Part shown: piece after piece, positions 1-8,277 of the stretch | How positions within the stretch are numbered: the stretch's first letter is position 1 | How the letters are laid out: each line of letters begins with the position of its first letter | Assembly: GCF_002760245.1 (NCBI RefSeq) | Contig: NZ_ASCA01000016.1 | Coordinates: 1-57,718, forward strand | Direction of reading: 5' to 3' | DNA length: 57,718 nt | From: Streptococcus suis YS161 | GTDB taxonomy: Bacteria > Bacillota > Bacilli > Lactobacillales > Streptococcaceae | The notes under the pieces: generated by a model | The model's database searches: none | Told to the model about the DNA's origin: nothing | What the model saw: only the letters and a program-made list of their open reading frames with translations | Program-made: the position numbers and the translations under genes

Positions 1-160
1 ATAATTTCAACACCTTTATAACTACACAATCGTCGAAATATCTCTCCAAGACTACTTCGATATTGATTATAGATGATTTTTCGTCTATACTTAGGTGTGA
101 AGACAATGTGGTAGAACACAGCCACTTTGTATGTGATAAATCATGTGCCTTTTGCGCCAT
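1..160 (-). pseudogene. tnpA: IS200/IS605-type transposase TnpA, 5' fragment, frameshifted
   Basis: Read on the minus strand from ATG at 160, the product begins MAQKAHDLSHTKW. It continues in another frame as YHIVFTPKYRRKIIYNQYRS, the typical start of the small HUH (Y1) transposases of IS200/IS605 elements. The two parts are out of register near 114-116, consistent with a one-base deletion, so the gene is probably dead unless the break is a sequencing error. A good Shine-Dalgarno (GGAG) lies just upstream. The rest of the gene, including the HUH motif and catalytic Tyr, is outside the window. Confidence 0.85.
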
Positions 161-300
161 ACTTTTCTCCTTTCGCTTTACAATAGGCTTGAACACCTTT
201 ATTGTATCGCGTTTGGAGTTTTTTTTGGTATAACCTTCGTCGCGCACCCGCATAGCGGGTGGTTTATTTGTCACGCACCTTACGGAGCGTGACGGATTAA
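1..300 (-). mobile_element. End of an IS200/IS605-family insertion sequence
   Basis: The transposase fragment is followed by two hairpins: ACCCGC-ATA-GCGGGT at 246-260, and a longer imperfect one at 270-293 with arms GTCACGC and GCGTGAC. Subterminal hairpins of this kind are what TnpA recognises in IS200/IS605 elements, which lack inverted repeats and target duplications. The exact tip cannot be fixed by eye. It lies near 295-305, because the permease reading frame resumes there. Confidence 0.75.
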
Positions 301-301
301 A

Positions 302-775
302 AGTCACATAAATCAAAAAGAAATTTTGAATGCTGCGACAACAGCATCTATAGTGCCTGCTTTTGCAACTTCTAGTACAGTAGCATTTGGGACGGTGTTA
401 ACCTTGTCAGCAGTTTTTGCAGTCATTCAAGAATGGATTCAACAAATACCAGGATCGCCGCTGATTAGTTTACCTGTTTCGACAGCATTGGTTAGTGGTA
501 TTATCGGTTCCTCTTCTGGTGCAGTAGGTATTGCTTCAAGTAATTTCCTTCCTGCCTATTTAGAAATGGGGATTAATCCAGAGTTGCTGCATCGTGTAGT
601 AGTTGTTGCATCAGCTATCTTGACAGTTGTGCCTCAGTCTGGTGTGATGATTACCTTCCACAATCTATCGAAATTAAGTATGAAACGTGGACTCAAGTAT
701 TCATTTATCCTAGTGACAGTTGGGCATTTGTTAGCCTTACTTGTGATTTTACTGTTGGCGCCTTTGCTATATTAG
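302..775 (+). pseudogene. GntP-family permease, C-terminal remnant cut by the IS200 insertion
   Basis: About 155 residues of a polytopic membrane protein rich in Gly/Ser/Ala helices, with the stretch SGIIGSSSGAVGIASS and the end GVMITFHNLSKLSMKRG. This resembles the C-terminal third of GntP-type gluconate/organic acid symporters, which are about 450 residues. The frame is open back to about 293 but has no credible start: TTG at 326 has no Shine-Dalgarno. The 5' part seems to be missing because of the adjacent IS end. The family call rests on recall of the motif style. The loss of the N-terminus is seen directly. Confidence 0.7.
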
Positions 776-794
776 GATTGATTAACAAACAAAT

Positions 795-822
795 AAAAGC
801 CCTGCCAAATGGCGGGGCTTTT
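795..822. terminator. Bidirectional Rho-independent terminator
   Basis: A 12-bp stem (arms 795-806 and 811-822) closes on loop AAAT. It has A-rich and T-rich flanks on both sides, so it can terminate the permease remnant on plus and the methionine-synthase-like gene on minus. Confidence 0.85.
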
Positions 823-845
823 ATGCACGAATAGCAAGAAGTGGC

Positions 846-1994
846 TTAAGACCAAAACTTCTCTGCAATTTCTTGACCTTGTTTAATCTTTGCCCACTGT
901 TGCGGGATGGCCAATTCATTACCTGAATCACATGAAGCGAATCCACATTGATGTGACAAGTAGAGACGCTCTTTTGGAATAATCTTGCTTGCTTCCTCGA
1001 GTAATTTGTAAACACGTTCTTCATCATCCAAATCAGAAGTTTTACTTGAAAGTAGACCAAGAACGACTTCGACATTCTTGTCACGCAGGCTTTCCAAAGC
1101 TTTTAAATCACCTGCACGTTCATCATCCCACTCAAGGAAGAATCGATCGTATTTTTGGTCACGCAGGAATTTTTCAGCAATAGCTTCGTAAGTTCCGCCA
1201 GCTGCAGAGCGGCTTTCATAGTTACCACGGCAGTTGTGCGTCCAGACGGTCAAGCCAATTTCATGTCCGTAATCAATAACAGCATTATTGATAGCAACAA
1301 ACTCGTCAGCCAAAGCAGCCAATGCTTCAGAATCGTCTTGTGGCAAGAAAGGTACAGGGTTAGCAGGGTCGAATAATTCCCAAAGGCAGTCATCAAATTG
1401 AACGATTTGTCCACCAGCTTCCTTGTACTGGTCTAAAAATTCCTTATAGGCAGCGATGAGTCCGGCTTTTAATTCATCACGAGTCTTGTAGACCTGATTT
1501 GGTCCAACTTGACCATTGAAAATTGTCAATTCATTAAAGGCATGGGCTGGACCGAAAATAGTCTGTTTGGTTACAGTTTCTCCTGCTAATTCTTTCACTT
1601 GTTTAAAAATATCAATGAAATGGTGATTTTTTGCAGAAAGTGGAGCAGTAATACGCAATCCAATATCCTTACGTGTTTCAAAAATCTGTCCATCATGGTC
1701 TTTAAATGGATAACCATGCTCAGCAATGTAACGCTCGATACCATCGAAGCCCCAGAGAAAATCTAGGTGCCACATTGAACGACCAAATTCTCCATCTGTC
1801 ACAATATCCAAACCGTTTTCTTTTTGTTCTGCAACAATTTTTTGGATGAGTAAAGCTTCAGTTTCTTTGTAACCATCGAAGTCATCATAGAATGGGTATT
1901 TGATGTCTTCACGAGCTTCGATTTGTCGTTTAAATTCTCCTAAGTTTGCTGGTCGAAGAAGTGAACCGACTAATTGGAATCTTGAAGTTGTCAT
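846..1994 (-). CDS. Cobalamin-independent methionine synthase-like protein (YxjG/YxjH type)
   Basis: The 382-residue product matches the C-terminal catalytic half of MetE rather than full-length MetE (about 750 residues). It is the short form annotated in Gram-positives as YxjG/YxjH, 5-methyltetrahydropteroyltriglutamate-homocysteine methyltransferase. Likely zinc and homocysteine ligands are the His and Cys of THNCRGN, the Glu of FLEWDD, and the Cys of HQCGFAS near the C-terminus. The N-terminal FQLVGSLLRP motif is typical. It stands alone on the minus strand, with an MtaR-like box upstream and a shared terminator downstream, which points to methionine control. The methyl donor of these short forms is not certain. 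Confidence 0.88.
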   Translation of the reverse strand: MTTSRFQLVGSLLRPANLGEFKRQIEAREDIKYPFYDDFDGYKETEALLIQKIVAEQKENGLDIVTDGEFGRSMWHLDFLWGFDGIERYIAEHGYPFKDHDGQIFETRKDIGLRITAPLSAKNHHFIDIFKQVKELAGETVTKQTIFGPAHAFNELTIFNGQVGPNQVYKTRDELKAGLIAAYKEFLDQYKEAGGQIVQFDDCLWELFDPANPVPFLPQDDSEALAALADEFVAINNAVIDYGHEIGLTVWTHNCRGNYESRSAAGGTYEAIAEKFLRDQKYDRFFLEWDDERAGDLKALESLRDKNVEVVLGLLSSKTSDLDDEERVYKLLEEASKIIPKERLYLSHQCGFASCDSGNELAIPQQWAKIKQGQEIAEKFWS

Positions 1995-2032
1995 ATATGT
2001 ATCTCTCTTTCTTTCGTTTTAGTGATGAACCT

Positions 2033-2100
2033 ATTCTAACTCATAAGCTATCATTTGAAAAATAGTTATTTTCATGGCAAATCCATAGTTAAAAACTATA
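2033..2100 (-). promoter_or_regulatory. MtaR/MetR-like box and promoter of the methionine synthase-like gene
   Basis: The 17-mer at 2084-2100 reads CATAGTTAAAAACTATA, nearly the streptococcal MtaR (LysR-type) consensus as I recall it (TATAGTTTNAAACTATA). On the minus strand a -35 TTTTCA (2056-2061) and -10 TAGAAT (2033-2038) are separated by 17 bp. The predicted start is near 2026, so the box is centred at about -66, the usual place for a LysR activator. Confidence 0.65.
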
Positions 2101-2145
2101 ACTAGAAAAAATAGACGGAAATAACTTTCTATCATTTGTCAACTA

Positions 2146-2154
2146 TGGTATAAT
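2146..2154 (+). promoter_or_regulatory. Extended -10 promoter of the MFS transporter gene
   Basis: TGGTATAAT lies 42 bp before the start codon. No good -35 is visible, as expected for an extended -10 promoter. Confidence 0.65.
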
Positions 2155-2196
2155 CGAAAGTGCTGAAATCCGAACATTAGGAGACTTAGGAGAAAA

Positions 2197-3363
2197 ATGA
2201 AAAAACAATCACCCTTTATAATTGCAGGAATCGTCATGCTAGGGGTCGTGATGCGTGCCCCCTTTACAGCTTTGCCTGCTATTTTGACAGATGTGGCAGC
2301 AGGACTGGGAGTAGAAGTGAGTTCATTAGGAATTTTAACCTCTATTCCGCTCATCATGTTTGCCCTCTGTTCATCCTTAGCACCGCGTCTTGCGGCTAAG
2401 TTTGGCATGGAAAAACTAATGGCCCTAGTCTTACTGGTTATGGTACTGGGTTCAGGAATGCGAGTTCTCAACTTACCAGCCCTTTACATTGGTACAATGC
2501 TTGTTGGTGCTACAATAGCGTTTATTAATGTTTTGCTACCAAGTTTGGTTGCGGCTAATTTTCCAAAGAAAATTGGTCTGTATACGACGATTTATATCAC
2601 TCTCATGGGGGTGGCGGCAACAGTTGCATCCATGATTGCTGTTCCAATTGTATCCTCTAGTTCTTGGGAATTTTTTATTCTATTAATTACAGGATTGGTG
2701 TTTATGGCTTTCCTAATCTGGTTGCCTAATGTAAGAAATAACCATCGATTTGCAAGTGAGAACCAAGGAAACCAGAAATCATCTATCTGGAAAAATAAAG
2801 CAGCGATTGCCTTTTTGATATTTGGTGGACTACAATCAGTCCTCTACTATACAGAGATTACCTGGTTGCCAACTATTTCTCAATCAGTTGGCTTTAGTAA
2901 GGCAGAAGCAGGGCTAATGGCTGGCTTTTTCAATATGACAGCTATTCCCATGTCTATGATTATCCCAGCTGTTCTTTCCCGTCAGACAAAAGAAATGCGT
3001 CGAAATATCATGCTGGCTATTTCATCTGTTACCTTGCTTGGTTTGGTCATGATGGTATTGATTCCGACCAATCTCATTCTTTGGTCAGCGCTTCACATTA
3101 TTTTAAGTTTTTCAAATGCAGCCCTCTTCCCTTATATGATGTTGAGCTTTACTTTGAAAACAAGCAACAGCCAGGCTACTGCCCAGTTATCAGGAATGGT
3201 GCAGACAGGTGGCTATCTCATTGCAGCATTTGGACCAGGCCTTCTCGGTTATAGCTATCCAATCTTCGGAAACTGGATGCCATTGATTCTTGCTCTGGCT
3301 ATCGTCACACTTGCCATGATGTGGACTATTGTTCTCATTGAAAGAGAAGATATTATCTTATAA
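2197..3363 (+). CDS. MFS transporter of the CynX/NimT type
   Basis: The 388-residue, strongly hydrophobic protein has about 12 membrane segments. It starts IIAGIVMLGVVMRAPFTALP, the arrangement of the CynX/NimT/YeaN branch of the major facilitator superfamily (R-x-P-F/I-T in helix 1). Members are annotated as cyanate, nitroimidazole or unknown-substrate transporters. The substrate here cannot be read from sequence. AGGAG precedes the ATG. It is monocistronic: its own promoter is upstream, a terminator follows, and a minus-strand gene lies beyond. Confidence 0.85.
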   Translation: MKKQSPFIIAGIVMLGVVMRAPFTALPAILTDVAAGLGVEVSSLGILTSIPLIMFALCSSLAPRLAAKFGMEKLMALVLLVMVLGSGMRVLNLPALYIGTMLVGATIAFINVLLPSLVAANFPKKIGLYTTIYITLMGVAATVASMIAVPIVSSSSWEFFILLITGLVFMAFLIWLPNVRNNHRFASENQGNQKSSIWKNKAAIAFLIFGGLQSVLYYTEITWLPTISQSVGFSKAEAGLMAGFFNMTAIPMSMIIPAVLSRQTKEMRRNIMLAISSVTLLGLVMMVLIPTNLILWSALHIILSFSNAALFPYMMLSFTLKTSNSQATAQLSGMVQTGGYLIAAFGPGLLGYSYPIFGNWMPLILALAIVTLAMMWTIVLIEREDIIL

Positions 3364-3369
3364 AGTATA

Positions 3370-3428
3370 ATCCCTTAAGAAGGCTGGCATTTTTCTGTGA
3401 AAATGGCAGAGCTTCTAAGGGATTTTTT
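3370..3428 (+). terminator. Rho-independent terminator after the MFS gene
   Basis: A long stem built from ATCCCTTAAGAAG and CTTCTAAGGGAT, with a second internal pairing, is followed by TTTTTT. Confidence 0.85.
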
Positions 3429-3434
3429 GTCAAA

Positions 3435-3463
3435 CAAAAAAAGCTAGACATTTGCCAGCTTTT
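3435..3463 (-). terminator. Terminator of the DUF3042 gene
   Basis: On the minus strand, AAAAAGCT and AGCTTTTT arms flank an 11-base loop and end in T7, directly after the stop codon. Confidence 0.75.
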
Positions 3464-3633
3464 TAATGTGCCACACGTTTACGAGCAGCTTTTTTACGAT
3501 TTTCCTCAATGAAGGCTTCTTTCTTTTCTTCTGGTTCAATGATTGTTTTGTGAACAGTGAAGACTGCGCCTGCTGCAAGAGCAACTGTAGAAAGAACACC
3601 TGTCAAGAAACCTTTACCAAAACCTTTAGCCAT
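3463..3633 (-). CDS. Small DUF3042-family membrane-associated protein
   Basis: A 56-residue protein starting MAKGFGKGFLTGV, which I recognise as the DUF3042 family found across lactobacilli and streptococci. It has one hydrophobic helix (residues 9-27), then a charged tail rich in Glu and Lys/Arg ending RKKAARKRVAH. The start at 3633 is chosen because AAAGGAG sits 7-8 bp upstream; the frame is open further upstream but without a ribosome site. Its promoter overlaps that of the divergent miaA operon. Function unknown. Confidence 0.85.
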   Translation of the reverse strand: MAKGFGKGFLTGVLSTVALAAGAVFTVHKTIIEPEEKKEAFIEENRKKAARKRVAH

Positions 3634-3654
3634 AGTTATTTCTCCTTTACTTGT

Positions 3655-3662
3655 GTTATAAT
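3655..3662. promoter_or_regulatory. Overlapping divergent -10 elements (DUF3042 gene / miaA)
   Basis: GTTATAAT reads TATAAT on plus (3657-3662, toward miaA) and TATAAC on minus (3660-3655, toward the DUF3042 gene). The two -10 hexamers share four bases, so polymerase can occupy only one direction at a time. Confidence 0.55.
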
Positions 3663-3701
3663 AGATTTTAGCGAAAAAACAAAATATTTTCAAGGAAAAA
3701 G

Positions 3702-4586
3702 ATGAAAACTAAAGTTATTGTGGTCATTGGACCGACAGCGGTAGGAAAAACTGCCCTTGGCATAGACTTGGCCCAGCGCTACAATGGAGAAATTATTAGC
3801 GGTGATAGCCAGCAAGTCTATCGCAAACTTGATATTGGCACGGCAAAAGCTAGTCCTAAAGAGCAGGCTGCTGCGGTTCATCACTTGATTGATGTCCGAG
3901 ATGTGACCGAGGGCTATTCGGCTTATGAATTTGTAGCAGAAGCCAAGGCCTTAATTGCAGACATTACTAGTCGTGGCAAGTTGCCCCTTATCGTTGGAGG
4001 TACGGGGCTTTACATTCAGAGCCTGCTTGAAGGCTACCATCTGGGCGGGCTGGTTGACCAGGAGCAAGTTCTTGCTTATCGGGCGGAACTCGATTGCTTG
4101 TCTGACGAGGATTTGGAAACAATGGCAGAGCAGGCAGGTTTGATGGTCGAGGGAAACAGCCGACGGAGAATCATTCGTGGGTTAGAGTTGAAAAAATTTG
4201 GTAAAAACTTAGAAAATACAGAGTCAGAATATGTGCCTCTTTACATCTGCCTGACGGATGACAGACAGGTTCTTTACGACCGCATCAATCAGCGAGTGGA
4301 TAAGATGATGGCGGCGGGCTTACTAGATGAAGTTAGCTGGCTCTACCAAGAACACCCAGAAGCCCAAGCTGCTATGGGAATTGGCTACAAGGAGTTTTTC
4401 CCTTATTTTGCAGGTGAGCTTTCGCTAGAAGAAGCGGTTGATAAGGTCAAGCAAAATAGCCGCCGCTTTGCCAAACGCCAATTGACCTGGTTCAGAAATC
4501 GCATGCAGGTCCCCTTTTATTCAGTAGGCGAGCCAGATTACAAGTCGCAGATTTTCACCGCCGTGGAGGAATTTTTAAATGATTGA
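3702..4586 (+). CDS. miaA: tRNA dimethylallyltransferase
   Basis: This enzyme transfers a dimethylallyl group to N6 of adenosine 37 in tRNAs reading UNN codons. The 294-residue length is normal. The P-loop GPTAVGKT is at residues 8-15, followed by the [17 protein letters not shown] substrate loop and [11 protein letters not shown], both MiaA hallmarks. It begins an operon: its 3' end overlaps hflX by 8 bp. The order miaA-hflX-unknown-rnz-SDR is conserved in streptococci. Confidence 0.97.
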   Translation: MKTKVIVVIGPTAVGKTALGIDLAQRYNGEIISGDSQQVYRKLDIGTAKASPKEQAAAVHHLIDVRDVTEGYSAYEFVAEAKALIADITSRGKLPLIVGGTGLYIQSLLEGYHLGGLVDQEQVLAYRAELDCLSDEDLETMAEQAGLMVEGNSRRRIIRGLELKKFGKNLENTESEYVPLYICLTDDRQVLYDRINQRVDKMMAAGLLDEVSWLYQEHPEAQAAMGIGYKEFFPYFAGELSLEEAVDKVKQNSRRFAKRQLTWFRNRMQVPFYSVGEPDYKSQIFTAVEEFLND

Positions 4587-5829
4587 AACGCAGAAAGAAC
4601 AAGAACGCGCCCTCCTGGTTGGAGTGGAATTACCGCAGACAGATAATTTTGACATGTCCATGGAGGAGTTGGCAAGTCTTGCTAAGACGGCTGGCGCTCT
4701 GGTCAAGGAAGTCTACACTCAAAAACGTGAAAAATACGACAGTAAGACCTTTGTCGGATCAGGGAAACTAGAAGAAATTGCCCAGATGGTTGAAGCTGAC
4801 GAGATTGATACAGTCATCGTCAATAACCGACTGACACCTCGTCAGAATGTTAATCTGGAAGAGATTTTAGGTGTTAAAGTCATCGACCGTATGCAGTTGA
4901 TTTTGGATATTTTTGCTATGCGGGCTCGAAGCCACGAAGGAAAACTGCAGGTCCACCTAGCCCAGCTCAAGTACATGTTGCCACGCTTGGTTGGACAGGG
5001 CATCATGCTCAGCCGTCAGGCAGGTGGTATCGGCTCTCGTGGACCGGGTGAGAGCCAGTTGGAGCTCAACCGCCGAAGCATCCGCAACCAGATTCACGAC
5101 ATTGAGCGCCAACTCAAAACAGTGGAGAAAAATCGGGCGACTGTCCGTGAACGCCGCCTGCAATCAGGCGTCTTCAAAATCGGCTTGATTGGCTATACCA
5201 ACGCTGGCAAGTCCACGATTATGAATGCCATGACCGACAAGCGGCAGTATGAGGCGGACGAACTCTTTGCCACACTGGATGCCACGACCAAGCAGATTAA
5301 CTTGGCGGACAAGTTCAACGTGACCTTGACCGATACGGTTGGTTTCATTCAGGATCTGCCGACCGAGTTGATTTCTGCCTTCAAGTCCACCTTGGAAGAG
5401 TCCATGAACGTGGACCTCTTGCTCCATGTCATCGATGCCTCTGACCCCAATCATAGTGAGCAGGAACAGGTGGTCTTAGACATTCTCAAGGACTTGGATA
5501 TGCTGGACATTCCTCGCCTGGCCCTTTACAACAAGCTGGATAAGACCGATGACAGCTTTACTCCAAGTCAGTTCCCTCATGTCATGCTGTCCGCTAAGGA
5601 TAAAAATGCCAAAGGCCATATTCAGATGATGGTCTTGGCCAAGATTAAGACCATGTTTGAACGATTTGAGGTCAGGGTTCCACTTGCTGAATCTTATAAA
5701 TTGCACGATTTAGCAACTCTTGCACTGATTGAAAATCGGACCTACGAAGAGGATGTGGAAGTGGTATCAGGCTATATCGCTTCCAGCAATAAATGGAAGT
5801 TGGAAGAATTTTATGACGGATTATCTTGA
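4579..5829 (+). CDS. hflX: Ribosome-associated GTPase HflX
   Basis: A 416-residue HflX. The N-terminal nucleotide-binding domain includes [14 protein letters not shown]. The glycine-rich linker [14 protein letters not shown] is followed by coiled helices. The G domain starts near residue 200, with G1 GYTNAGKS, G3 [10 protein letters not shown] and G4 NKLD. HflX proteins split stalled or heat-damaged ribosomes. It overlaps miaA by 8 bp and the next gene by 17 bp, so translation is probably coupled. Confidence 0.96.
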   Translation: MIETQKEQERALLVGVELPQTDNFDMSMEELASLAKTAGALVKEVYTQKREKYDSKTFVGSGKLEEIAQMVEADEIDTVIVNNRLTPRQNVNLEEILGVKVIDRMQLILDIFAMRARSHEGKLQVHLAQLKYMLPRLVGQGIMLSRQAGGIGSRGPGESQLELNRRSIRNQIHDIERQLKTVEKNRATVRERRLQSGVFKIGLIGYTNAGKSTIMNAMTDKRQYEADELFATLDATTKQINLADKFNVTLTDTVGFIQDLPTELISAFKSTLEESMNVDLLLHVIDASDPNHSEQEQVVLDILKDLDMLDIPRLALYNKLDKTDDSFTPSQFPHVMLSAKDKNAKGHIQMMVLAKIKTMFERFEVRVPLAESYKLHDLATLALIENRTYEEDVEVVSGYIASSNKWKLEEFYDGLS

Positions 5830-6442
5830 TTTGGCAATGAAATACGGTGGCTTTACTAGTCTGGACAAGGTCTATCTGGCTAAGAAATTAGCCGATTTGA
5901 CTGACCAACAAAAACTAGACTTTATCACGCCACCGCCTTCAGTTATCAATGCCTATTTTGCGGAAATCTACCAGAAACAAGGGGCAGAAGAGGCGACAGA
6001 CTATTATCTGACTCTTTCTCAGCAGCTGAGCCTTTTTCCAAAAGAACCCAGCTTTGCTGAAGACAAGCCCTTTGTCCGCCTGAATTTATCTGGTAAGTCT
6101 TTCGGATTTGCCTATGTGTCGGCTGACGGTCTGGCCCAGGTTTTTTCGGAAGGTTTAGAGGAAGTGACAGGAAGTTTGCTCTTTGAAATCGCCCAAGTCT
6201 TTCCCCACTATGTCGTCTTTGTGGAGGAGGGCAAGATTTTCATGAAAGCCAATCCCTTTGAGGACGCCGAGTTAGAGGAAGTTGAAACAGACTACCTTTT
6301 GACTCAAGTGGCGACAGCGAAAGGTTTGGTCAAGATTTCAGGCTTTAATCAGGAAGAAGTGCTGGAAGTGGCGGACGGCTATGCTGGTCAGCATTACTAT
6401 GTCTGGTCGGGTCGCTCTGCAATTTTATATATAAAACATTAG
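5813..6442 (+). CDS. Conserved streptococcal protein of unknown function
   Basis: A 209-residue acidic soluble protein with no signal peptide or membrane segment. I do not recognise a named domain. The start is placed at 5813 ([13 protein letters not shown]), where GGAAG lies 8 bp upstream and the overlap with the hflX stop is a coupling-type 17 bp. The open frame reaches back to 5729, but that would lie deep inside hflX without a ribosome site. A gene of this kind sits between hflX and rnz in other streptococci, suggesting a role linked to RNA or ribosome maintenance. That link is only inference. Confidence 0.8.
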   Translation: MTDYLDLAMKYGGFTSLDKVYLAKKLADLTDQQKLDFITPPPSVINAYFAEIYQKQGAEEATDYYLTLSQQLSLFPKEPSFAEDKPFVRLNLSGKSFGFAYVSADGLAQVFSEGLEEVTGSLLFEIAQVFPHYVVFVEEGKIFMKANPFEDAELEEVETDYLLTQVATAKGLVKISGFNQEEVLEVADGYAGQHYYVWSGRSAILYIKH

Positions 6443-6452
6443 AAAGTAAACA

Positions 6453-7382
6453 ATGCAAATTCAATTTTTAGGTACGGGGGCTGGTCAGCCCTCCAAGGCT
6501 CGAAATGTATCCAGTTTGGCCTTGAAACTCTTGGATGAAATCAATCAGATTTGGCTATTTGACTGTGGCGAAGGAACTCAAAATCAAATTTTGGAAACGA
6601 CTATTCGTCCACGTAAGGTCGCAAAAATCTTCATCACTCACCTGCACGGAGACCATATTTTTGGACTGCCAGGTTTTTTGTCTAGCCGTTCTTTCCAGTC
6701 TAGTGAGGAGCAGACGGATATTGATATTTACGGTCCTGTGGGCATTCGTTCATTTGTTTTGGCAAGTCTTAAAGTATCAGGGACACGCCTACCTTATCGC
6801 ATTCATTTTCATGAGTTTGATGTTGATACGGTAGGTCAGGTCCTAGAAACGGACAAATTCACGGTATTCGCTGAAAAGCTGGACCATACCATTCCTTGTG
6901 TCGGCTATCGTGTCATCCAGAAAGATTTGGAAGGGACATTGGATGCAGAGGCTCTGCGCGCGGCAGGTGTACCATTTGGTCCCCTATTCGGTAAAATCAA
7001 AAATGGTCAAAACGTGACGCTAGAAGATGGGACTGAAATTATCGCGAGTGACTATATTTCTCCTCCTCGGCCTGGTAAGGTAGTGACCATTCTTGGTGAT
7101 ACGCGCAAGTGTTATGCTAGTGTCCGTCTGGCTGTCAATGCTGATGTGCTGGTGCATGAGGCGACTTACGGAAAAGGCGATGAGAAGATTGCTCGCAAGC
7201 ACGGGCATTCGACCAATATGGAAGCCGCTCAGGTTGCCAAGGATGCAGGTGTCAAACAGCTCTTACTCAACCATATCAGTCCACGCTTTTTGTCCAAAGA
7301 TATTAGTCAGCTACGGAAAGATGCAAGTACTATTTTCGAGCGGGTTCATATTGTCAAGGATTTAGAGGAAATTGAGCTATGA
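6453..7382 (+). CDS. rnz: Ribonuclease Z (tRNA 3' endonuclease)
   Basis: A 309-residue metallo-beta-lactamase-fold nuclease that trims 3' trailers from tRNA precursors lacking encoded CCA. The zinc motif THLHGDH is at about residues 62-68. Other ligands are visible as [16 protein letters not shown] and HEAT(Y), and the C-terminal HISPRF is typical. Length matches the short bacterial form. It overlaps the following SDR gene by 4 bp (ATGA). Confidence 0.97.
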   Translation: MQIQFLGTGAGQPSKARNVSSLALKLLDEINQIWLFDCGEGTQNQILETTIRPRKVAKIFITHLHGDHIFGLPGFLSSRSFQSSEEQTDIDIYGPVGIRSFVLASLKVSGTRLPYRIHFHEFDVDTVGQVLETDKFTVFAEKLDHTIPCVGYRVIQKDLEGTLDAEALRAAGVPFGPLFGKIKNGQNVTLEDGTEIIASDYISPPRPGKVVTILGDTRKCYASVRLAVNADVLVHEATYGKGDEKIARKHGHSTNMEAAQVAKDAGVKQLLLNHISPRFLSKDISQLRKDASTIFERVHIVKDLEEIEL

Positions 7383-8134
7383 GAACCATTCTAATCACAG
7401 GCGCCTCTGGTGGCTTGGTGCAGGAAATGGTGCCATTGCTGAAAGATGATTTCTTGATTTTGTTAGGGCGAGATGTGGCGAAAATCGAGCAGCTCTATAC
7501 TTACCATGAAAAAAAGGCTGTCTTTGATGTAGACATCCGAGATGAAATAGCTCTGACGGCATTTTTCGATGAACTGGATAGTCAGTTTGGTCAGATTGAT
7601 ATTTTAGTCAATAATGCTGGCTATGCTATTTATGATGCTTTTGAGAATTTTTCCAGCCAGCAGGTGCAGGCTATGTTTGACATCAATACTTTTGCTCTGA
7701 TGACCATGTGCCGTTTAGTAGGTAAACGAATGAAGGCCAGACGGAGCGGGCAGATTATCAATATCATTTCCATGTCAGGCTTGATTGCTTCAAGCAAGTC
7801 CTCAGTTTATTCGGCGACCAAGTTTGCAGCTATGGGTTTTTCCAATACCATTCGCTTGGAATTAGCCCAGTATGGTGTGACAGTTACTACGGTCAATCCA
7901 GGTCCAATCGCAACCAGCTTTTTCGATCAGGCTGACCCGGATGGAAGCTATCAAGAGAGCGTCAAGGCTTTTCTGCTCCAGCCAGACTATGTTGCCAAGA
8001 AAATTGTTTCAGCTATGGGGACGAAGAAACGAGACATCAATCTGCCTTGGTCACTAGCAGCTGCTCATAAGCTATATACTCTTTTTCCGAGACTGGCTGA
8101 TTATTTGGCCAGTACGGTCTTTAATTTGAAATAA
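7379..8134 (+). CDS. Short-chain dehydrogenase/reductase
   Basis: A 251-residue classical SDR. The nucleotide-binding motif TGASGG is at residues 7-12, NNAG marks the middle of the Rossmann fold, and the catalytic pair lies in Y(144)SATK(148) with Ser upstream in IISMSG. The substrate is unknown. It is the last gene of the miaA operon (ATGA overlap with rnz, terminator downstream). Similar SDRs occupy the same place in other streptococci, so it is part of a conserved block rather than an accessory insert. Confidence 0.93.
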   Translation: MRTILITGASGGLVQEMVPLLKDDFLILLGRDVAKIEQLYTYHEKKAVFDVDIRDEIALTAFFDELDSQFGQIDILVNNAGYAIYDAFENFSSQQVQAMFDINTFALMTMCRLVGKRMKARRSGQIINIISMSGLIASSKSSVYSATKFAAMGFSNTIRLELAQYGVTVTTVNPGPIATSFFDQADPDGSYQESVKAFLLQPDYVAKKIVSAMGTKKRDINLPWSLAAAHKLYTLFPRLADYLASTVFNLK

Positions 8135-8156
8135 AGAAAAGTGAACACATAATATG

Positions 8157-8190
8157 ACCTAGATGGATTAATGCCATTCTAGGTTTTTTT
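8157..8190 (+). terminator. Terminator of the miaA operon
   Basis: Arms ACCTAGA-TGG and CCA-TTCTAGGT (one bulge) close around ATTAATG and are followed by seven T. Confidence 0.85.
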
Positions 8191-8201
8191 GATCTAATCG
8201 G

Positions 8202-8256
8202 TTGACATTTTTTGACTACAAGTGTAAACTATAATTGTAAATCGATTACAAATGTA
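8202..8256 (+). promoter_or_regulatory. CopY-type operator: two cop boxes in the copB promoter
   Basis: Two copies of the cop box TACANNTGTA are present: TACAAGTGTA at 8217-8226 and TACAAATGTA at 8247-8256, spaced 30 bp (about three helical turns). The first lies between -35 TTGACA (8202-8207) and the -10 region (TAAACT at 8225 or TATAAT at 8230). This is the layout of the CopY repressor, which releases DNA when copper displaces zinc. No copY gene is in the window, so the repressor must act from elsewhere. Confidence 0.85.
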
Positions 8257-8277
8257 GACAGAAATAGGAGTTATCTT

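Noticed and set aside
5729..5812. Longer N-terminus for the gene after hflX
   Set aside because: It would lie entirely within hflX with no Shine-Dalgarno; the start at 5813 has GGAAG.
8212..8277. Longer N-terminus for copB
   Set aside because: The extension covers the cop boxes and -10 region, so it cannot be transcribed from that promoter.
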